Origin: CAYZXK01 sp964482395
GTDB lineage: Bacteria; Planctomycetota; Phycisphaerae; UBA1845; Fen-1342
Length of the DNA stretch: 9,965 bases
Assembly: GCA_964482395.1 (NCBI GenBank)
Contig: CAYZXK010000200.1
Location: forward strand, 1-9,965
Direction: 5' to 3'
The position numbers and the translations under genes are program-made. Of this stretch, positions 7,001 through 9,965 are shown piece by piece. How positions within the stretch are numbered: position 1 is the first letter of the stretch; every line of letters starts with the position of its first letter. Below the pieces are notes generated by a model. The model saw nothing but the letters and a program-made list of their open reading frames with translations. It searched no databases and was not told the DNA's origin.

Positions 7001-7498
7001 GTGCGTCGGCTGCGCAACGAGCCGGCGGAGACTTTCCGGCAGGTCAACCTGGACCTGGGCGTTTCCGCGACCATTCCGCGCCGCTACATCCACTCCGATC
7101 GTCAGCGGATGGAGGTCTATCGCCGGCTGACCGCCTGTCGCACGGTCGCCCAGCTGGAAGTCCTGCACCGGGACATCCGCGACGCTTTCGGTCCGCTGCC
7201 GGACAGCGTCAACACATTGCTGGAGCTGGCCGAGATTCGGGTACTGGCCGGGCCGTGGGGGATCCGCTCGATTGTGCTCGTCGAGCCAGACGTGGTTTTT
7301 GCGATCGACGACTTGCAGAAAGTGCAACCGCTGTTCGCCGACGGTCCCGGTTCGCCCCGGGTGCCCGACCCGCAGACCATCCATTGGCGGCTGCCGAAGC
7401 GCTACTTGGAACCGAAGACGCTGCTGATGGTGCTGCGCAAGCAACTGGCCCGGACGCCGCTGCCGGACCAGACCCGGGCTTCAGCCCGCGTGGGCTGA
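4040..7498 (+). CDS. mfd: Transcription-repair coupling factor Mfd
   Basis: A 1152-residue protein, close to the usual length (about 1150). Mfd displaces RNA polymerase stalled at DNA lesions by ATP-driven translocation and recruits UvrA for nucleotide excision repair. Visible domains in order: an N-terminal UvrB-homology part, with the conserved 'GDFARRGGIVDVY' near 203-215; the RNA-polymerase-interacting CarD-like domain from about 478 ('FDLEVGDHVVHAVHGIGRF'); the SF2 translocase, with Walker A 'GDVGYGKTE' (633-641), the DEEQ box (734-737), motif III 'TATPIPRT' (760-767) and motif VI 'QLRGRVGR' (903-910); the TRG region near 945-965 ('AMRDLEIRGAGNILG'); and the autoinhibitory C-terminal TRCF domain from about 1014. 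All catalytic motifs are intact. Two Ser/Gly/Pro-rich insertions (about 115-147 and 395-435) look lineage-specific. The start is GTG 4040, because an in-frame TAG lies three codons upstream; GTG 4046 is a less likely alternative. No SD is seen. Confidence 0.98.
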   Translation: MDVFETIRDNPQFKELTRLLAGEQGVVAAEGLWGSSAPILAGLAAESLGRPLLLVVDHPDRADEALDDLQTALGRPPELLPQLDTLTQDTAAADELAGERLRLCLDLIQFRRALADDGPARDLREGNPTSSGRSTSSGSPLPGDHPPRIVAPVMALMQPVPSPEAIAARSLSVSVGQQLDPDRLTSWLIEHGFRRCDAVELPGDFARRGGIVDVYSNAQADPVRIEFADQEVASIRQFEAGTQRSSHSLDGLRVPAWSLSVADSGIGQATTSFLTLLPPGTIVALHEPGEIQELGRTYRRRLGEAAGLIPVETLLQQAAQFTQLHLHRFAGLAERSVRFEVSSLPQFEPGSSGALRALSELVRTVNVIVLCDNQPEEQRFLELLGQLQESPGTAWQPSGRSAGCDRPDLTQPAQPDDAGPIGRGLASRPGPVIRTVIGVIHHGFQLQGTAFIPHHELFSRYRQRRTLRRIQPARPIDSFFDLEVGDHVVHAVHGIGRFLGLKSIQRAERTDEYLAIEFADRAVVHVPVSQIHLVQKYIGSFHRRPRLSKVGGAGWRRTRQRVAEAVSDLAAELLAIQARREAEAGTAFPPDTDWQREFEGSFIYEETPDQLAALEQIKGDLCRPRPMDRLLCGDVGYGKTELALRAAFKVIEYGKQVVVLVPTTVLAEQHFQTFSERLADYPFRVEVLSRFRTKAQQARIVEEVRRGQIDILIGTHRVLSPDVRFADLGLVIIDEEQRFGVEAKERLKRLRATVDVLTLTATPIPRTLHMAMLGIRDISALATPPLDRRAIVTQVRMWDDQLIRQAILRELNRDGQVYFVHNFVRDIHQVANHLRALVPEARFVVGHGQVPAQELEAVMLKFLRRQADVLVSTNIVESGLDIPTANTIFIDRADRFGLADLHQLRGRVGRSRHRAYCYALLSPKHPVTDVAARRLKALERYCELGAGFQIAMRDLEIRGAGNILGAEQSGHIEAVGYEMYCQLLEQAVRRLRNEPAETFRQVNLDLGVSATIPRRYIHSDRQRMEVYRRLTACRTVAQLEVLHRDIRDAFGPLPDSVNTLLELAEIRVLAGPWGIRSIVLVEPDVVFAIDDLQKVQPLFADGPGSPRVPDPQTIHWRLPKRYLEPKTLLMVLRKQLARTPLPDQTRASARVG
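4424..4459 (+). repeat. Two imperfect in-frame 18-bp repeats inside mfd
   Basis: ACTTCCAGCGG occurs at 4424-4434 and again at 4442-4452, exactly 18 bp (six codons) later, and encodes TSSG twice in TSSGRSTSSGSP (residues 129-140). The two 18-bp units agree at 13 positions. The encoded segment is a flexible linker-like insertion between parts of the UvrB-homology module. Confidence 0.6.
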
Positions 7499-7522
7499 GG
7501 CGGGCGGGACATTTCAACCCGC
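7475..7522 (+). terminator. Cluster of GC-rich hairpins at the mfd 3' end, possible terminator
   Basis: Three inverted repeats follow one another. CGGGC/GCCCG (7475-7488, 4-nt loop) overlaps CAGCCC/GGGCTG (7482-7497, 4-nt loop), and GCGGG/CCCGC (7504-7522, 9-nt loop) follows. The first two share bases and cannot form together. No T-tract follows, so this is not a standard intrinsic terminator; it could be a Rho-related or RNA-protecting structure, or a small dispersed palindromic repeat. Confidence 0.25.
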
Positions 7523-7648
7523 ACGCTGCGCGGCAGGGCACCCACCATAAGCAGGCTCGGACCTCCTGGGTCACGGCGCTGCTGACCGAAGCCACCTGGC
7601 CGAACGGTGGGCGCAAAGGGGAATGTGCGACTGGCCGGCCTAAAGGAC

Positions 7649-7660
7649 CGGGTCGACCCG
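7649..7660. repeat. 12-bp perfect palindrome between convergent mfd and tadA
   Basis: CGGGTCGACCCG lies 11 bp beyond the tadA stop codon; GGCCGGCC (7633-7640) is a second, shorter palindrome beside it. Either could fold in transcripts arriving from both sides of this 173-bp convergent gap. No T-tract is present, and a 12-bp palindrome is expected a few times by chance in 10 kb. Confidence 0.3.
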
Positions 7661-7671
7661 TACTGGAGAGA

Positions 7672-8154
7672 TCACTTTTCCCCCAGCTCGCGACGTCGGC
7701 GGAAGAAAGCCCGTAGCAATTCTGCGGCCGGCTCGGCCAGGACGCCCCCCACGATCTGAATTCGGTGATTGAGCCGCGGATCGTCCGCGACGTTCAGCAC
7801 CGAACCGCAGGCCCCGGCTTTGGGGTCCGCGGCCCCATAGACCAGGCGCTGGATGCGGGCCAACACCATGGCCCCGGCACACATGGCGCACGGCTCCAGC
7901 GTGACGTACAGAGTGCATCTCTCCAGCCGCCATTGTTTGAGATACTCGGCCGCGGCGGTTATGGCGATCATCTCGGCATGAGCGGTGGGGTCCTGAAGTT
8001 TCTCGCGCTGGTTGTAGCCGCGGCCGATGACCCGCCCCTCATGCACCACCAGGGCCCCGATCGGCACGTCCTCGCTCTCCAGGGCTTTGCGAGCCAGGTC
8101 CAGGGCCTGTTGCATGTACCGTTGGTCGATGTCGTCCTGCTGCGATGCCCGCAT
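7672..8154 (-). CDS. tadA: tRNA-specific adenosine deaminase TadA
   Basis: A 160-residue cytidine/deoxycytidylate-deaminase-fold enzyme that converts adenosine-34 to inosine in the tRNA anticodon (tRNA-Arg ACG), which allows wobble decoding. Zinc ligands and catalytic residues are visible: 'TAHAEM' with His59 and proton-shuttle Glu61, and 'EPCAMCAGAM' with Cys89 and Cys92. The TadA-specific 'VYGAADPKAGACGSVLN' (105-121) and 'LNHRIQIVGGV' (128-138) segments separate it from guanine and cytosine deaminases. The length matches the family (about 150-170). ATG 8154 is chosen because the frame upstream (open to 8325) overlaps the glycosyltransferase and matches no conserved sequence. A weak GGAG lies 12 nt before the ATG. 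The gene starts 50 bp after the glycosyltransferase stop, so cotranscription is likely, though the functions are unrelated. It converges with mfd. Confidence 0.96.
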   Translation of the reverse strand: MRASQQDDIDQRYMQQALDLARKALESEDVPIGALVVHEGRVIGRGYNQREKLQDPTAHAEMIAITAAAEYLKQWRLERCTLYVTLEPCAMCAGAMVLARIQRLVYGAADPKAGACGSVLNVADDPRLNHRIQIVGGVLAEPAAELLRAFFRRRRELGEK

Positions 8155-8204
8155 GGCCCGAGTCGGCTCCGCGGCCGGGTTGCCCTCTGGTTTGGCACTG
8201 TGGC

Positions 8205-9719
8205 TCAGGCTGGCACCCGCCGCCGCGACAGCCAGCGAGTGTAGAAAGTCTGGAAGGAAACGTAGAAGTAGCCGACGATGAAAATCAACAGGAACGGCAG
8301 GGCCATCGACACCCGTTCGAACCAATGGTCAAACATCAGCAAGAGGCCGGCACAGGCGGCCAGGTAGAGCGCCATGCTCAACTCAGCCCAGGCTTGCCAG
8401 TTCCGCTTTAGCTGAAAGGCTCCCAGTCGGCAGCGCCAATCCCGGGTGGTCTGGACGGCGTCGCCGAACTTGGGCGTGCGGACGAATTCTCCGGTGCGAC
8501 CGAAGAAGCCGTCCAGGGCGGCGACCGCGTTATTCAGGGCGATGCCGATCCCGACCGCCATCAGAGTCGGCACGTGCCGCAGGCCGTACCACCAGCCGCG
8601 AAGCAATTCCTGCTGGCTGACCACATAGAACGCCGTGGTCGAGCCGAACCCGATTATGAACAGGGCCAGCTCGAACCACAGCACCCATGGCGACTGGGGC
8701 TTGGTCAGGCTGAGCTTGGCCAGCAGGGCCGGACCGACCAGCAAACTGAGCAGCACGATCAGGACGTAGACTGCCCCACTGGTCAGGTGGAAGAACGCCT
8801 CCAGTTTCACCCACCATTTCGCGTCACTGCTCAGCACCCGGGGCAGAACCTTCAGACAAGTCTGGGCCCCACCTTTGGTCCAGCGATGCTGCTGGGCCTT
8901 GAAAGCGTTCATCTCGGGCGGCAGCTCTGCCGGACTGGTCAGGTGCGGCAGGAAGATGAACTTCCACCCGCGAAGCTGGGCCCGGTAGGACAGGTCCAGG
9001 TCTTCGGTCAGCGTGTCGTGCTGCCAGCCGCCCGCGTCGGCAATTGCCGACTTCCGCCAGATGCCCGCGGTCCCGTTGAAGCTCATGAAGCGGCCGGTCC
9101 GGTTGCGGGCGGTGTGCTCGATGATGAAGTGGCCGTCCAGCAAGATCGCTTGAGCCTGGGTCAGCAGCGACAGGTCGCGGTTCAGGTGCTCCCATCGCGT
9201 CTGGACCATGCCCACCTGCGGGTCGGTGAAGTAATGGATGGTCTCGCGCAGGATGTCCGTCGGGGGCAGGAAGTCGGCGTCGAAGATGGCTATGAACTCG
9301 CCGGTCGCCTCCCGCGTCCCTTCCTCCAGGGCCCCAGCCTTGTAACCGACCCGCTTGTCGCGGTGACGGTAGATGATGTTGTGCCCCGCGATCCGCATCC
9401 GCTCGACCGTCTCGGACGCGATCTGTCGGGTTTCGTCAGTCGAGTCGTCCAGGACTTGGATCTGGAGCTTGTCCCGCGGATAGTCGATGGCGCAGGCTCG
9501 CTCGATGATCCGGCGGGCGACGTACTTCTCGTTGTACATCGGCAACTGCACCGTCACCGGCGGCAAGTCGGCAAACTGACCCCGTGGCCGGGGGATTTTG
9601 CGTCGGACCCCGTAGTAGAGCAGAACCAGGAAGTAGCGGTGGGCCCCGTAGATGCAAATCAGGGTTAGAACCGCCAGGTAAGCCGCGATTGCGAACTCAG
9701 CCAGCCTTTCGCTCAGCAT
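8205..9719 (-). CDS. Membrane GT2 glycosyltransferase, cellulose-synthase/CslA-like
   Basis: A 504-residue integral inner-membrane enzyme. One N-terminal helix (about 9-36) precedes a cytoplasmic GT-A domain carrying the full processive set: 'VLDDSTD' (89-95, UDP binding), 'FDADF' (146-150, the DxD metal site), 'TED' (238-240, catalytic base Asp240) and 'QQHRW' (276-280, the Q(Q/R)xRW acceptor-site motif). About five hydrophobic helices follow (near 310-335, 345-368, 383-402, 445-465 and 472-493). This architecture is that of cellulose synthase and CslA/glucomannan-type synthases, which polymerise a beta-linked glycan and extrude it across the membrane. It has no PilZ domain, and no BcsB/BcsC partner lies nearby, so cellulose itself is unproven. 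A lipid-linked acceptor is the alternative. ATG 9719 is used; in-frame TTG codons at 9743 and 9725 are alternatives, and the SD is weak for all. tadA follows 50 bp downstream. Confidence 0.9.
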   Translation of the reverse strand: MLSERLAEFAIAAYLAVLTLICIYGAHRYFLVLLYYGVRRKIPRPRGQFADLPPVTVQLPMYNEKYVARRIIERACAIDYPRDKLQIQVLDDSTDETRQIASETVERMRIAGHNIIYRHRDKRVGYKAGALEEGTREATGEFIAIFDADFLPPTDILRETIHYFTDPQVGMVQTRWEHLNRDLSLLTQAQAILLDGHFIIEHTARNRTGRFMSFNGTAGIWRKSAIADAGGWQHDTLTEDLDLSYRAQLRGWKFIFLPHLTSPAELPPEMNAFKAQQHRWTKGGAQTCLKVLPRVLSSDAKWWVKLEAFFHLTSGAVYVLIVLLSLLVGPALLAKLSLTKPQSPWVLWFELALFIIGFGSTTAFYVVSQQELLRGWWYGLRHVPTLMAVGIGIALNNAVAALDGFFGRTGEFVRTPKFGDAVQTTRDWRCRLGAFQLKRNWQAWAELSMALYLAACAGLLLMFDHWFERVSMALPFLLIFIVGYFYVSFQTFYTRWLSRRRVPA

Positions 9720-9784
9720 CTGCAAGCTGCCTGCCGCCTGCAATCCTTACTCAGCGCTGCCAACTTTCCACCCACAAACCAAAT

Positions 9785-9813
9785 ATGCTATGAGCGCCGC
9801 CCGGAAAGGTCAA
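9785..9813 (-). promoter_or_regulatory. Candidate sigma70 promoter of the glycosyltransferase-tadA pair
   Basis: On the minus strand, TTGACC (9813-9808, 5 of 6 to the -35 consensus) is separated by exactly 17 bp from TAGCAT (9790-9785, 4 of 6 to the -10). Transcription would start near 9778, about 60 nt before ATG 9719. This is the best promoter-like match in the window. Confidence 0.45.
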
Positions 9814-9829
9814 TGCAACCCAAACCGGT

Positions 9830-9883
9830 GGCGTATCCTTTCGTGTGTAATCTCGTTGCCGAGGCGTAGGAAGGGCGTATCCT
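9830..9883 (+). repeat. Direct repeat GGCGTATCCT, 44 bp apart, upstream of the right-edge gene
   Basis: Identical 10-mers at 9830-9839 and 9874-9883 have starts 44 bp apart, about four helical turns, in the divergent region between the glycosyltransferase and the right-edge gene. They could be paired regulator sites. The second copy also holds a possible -10, TATCCT (9878-9883), 16 bp after TTGCCG (9856-9861). Confidence 0.3.
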
Positions 9884-9907
9884 CTGGCCCATATTGAATT
9901 AACAGAC

Positions 9908-9915
9908 AAGGAGGA
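9908..9915 (+). promoter_or_regulatory. Near-perfect ribosome binding site of the right-edge gene
   Basis: AAGGAGGA followed by a 7-nt spacer and ATG 9923. It closely complements the 16S rRNA 3' end and supports a real, well-translated gene starting here. Confidence 0.75.
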
Positions 9916-9922
9916 CACGCCC

Positions 9923-9965
9923 ATGAGGATCGTAGCGGCGGATTTGGAGCGGACGCCAGTTACCA
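9923..9965 (+). CDS. Start of an unidentified gene, cut by the right edge
   Basis: Fourteen codons are visible, reading MRIVAADLERTPVT. A strong SD (AAGGAGGA, 7-nt spacer) makes the start convincing. The segment 'MRIVAAD' could be the first beta-strand of many folds and has no signal peptide character, so the product is probably cytoplasmic. No family can be assigned from so little. It is divergent from the glycosyltransferase, with about 200 bp between their starts. Confidence 0.6.
   Translation, partial: MRIVAADLERTPVT

Noticed and set aside
5090..7444. A 784-codon open frame antisense to mfd
   Set aside because: It lies wholly opposite conserved Mfd helicase motifs and has low-complexity composition; it is a codon-bias shadow.
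7499..7671. A small gene in the mfd-tadA gap (the plus-strand frame continuing to 7716)
   Set aside because: The frame overlaps the mfd 3' end and the tadA 3' end, with no conserved pattern and no start signal within the gap.
8155..8325. A TadA N-terminal extension overlapping the glycosyltransferase end
   Set aside because: TadA family length and conserved start fit ATG 8154; the extension is the antiphase reading of the last glycosyltransferase codons plus a spacer.
8574..9668. A 364-codon plus-strand frame antisense to the glycosyltransferase
   Set aside because: The sense strand has intact GT2 motifs. The antisense product has no recognisable fold or ribosome binding site.

Overview
This is a GC-rich window (roughly 60-65% GC by eye) of ordinary, densely packed bacterial chromosome. 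One secreted protein ends in a PEP-CTERM/exosortase sorting tail, the genes use mixed ATG/GTG starts, and some genes have strong Shine-Dalgarno (SD) sequences while others have none. A Gram-negative-type envelope bacterium fits, and a planctomycete (for example Phycisphaerae-like) is my best guess. No marker in the window proves this, and the taxonomy is inference.

Layout, left to right. (1) Minus strand, cut by the left edge: the N-terminus of an NDP-forming acyl-CoA synthetase/Pat-type protein acetyltransferase, read leftward from GTG 221. (2) A 343-bp divergent intergenic region. (3) A plus-strand pair: a secreted LolA-like/outer-membrane-lipoprotein-sorting-like protein (565-1386), then, 6-9 bp later, a y4uC-type aldehyde dehydrogenase (1393-2832). 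(4) Minus strand, convergent with the dehydrogenase and only 10 bp from it: an exported PEP-CTERM protein with beta-propeller-like repeats (2843-3715). (5) A 324-bp divergent intergenic region. (6) Plus strand: a full-length transcription-repair coupling factor Mfd (4040-7498), which may be translated from a leaderless mRNA. (7) A convergent 173-bp gap with palindromes. (8) A minus-strand pair: a membrane-embedded GT2 glycosyltransferase of the cellulose-synthase/CslA type (9719-8205), then tRNA adenosine deaminase TadA (8154-7672). (9) At the right edge, on the plus strand, the first 14 codons of an unidentified gene with a near-perfect SD.

Functions. Mfd (DNA repair at stalled RNA polymerase) and TadA (inosine at the tRNA wobble position) are housekeeping genes. 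The GT2 enzyme, the PEP-CTERM protein and the LolA-like protein belong to the cell envelope or exopolysaccharide. The dehydrogenase and the Pat/acyl-CoA synthetase fragment belong to central or aldehyde metabolism. There is no tRNA, rRNA, CRISPR array, transposase, integrase or phage gene that I can see.

I found no convincing undescribed multi-gene system. The points most worth a second look are the leaderless-looking mfd start, two low-complexity insertions in Mfd, the tight coupling of a LolA-like exported protein to a cytoplasmic dehydrogenase, and small palindromes or repeats at gene ends and in the right-hand promoter region.
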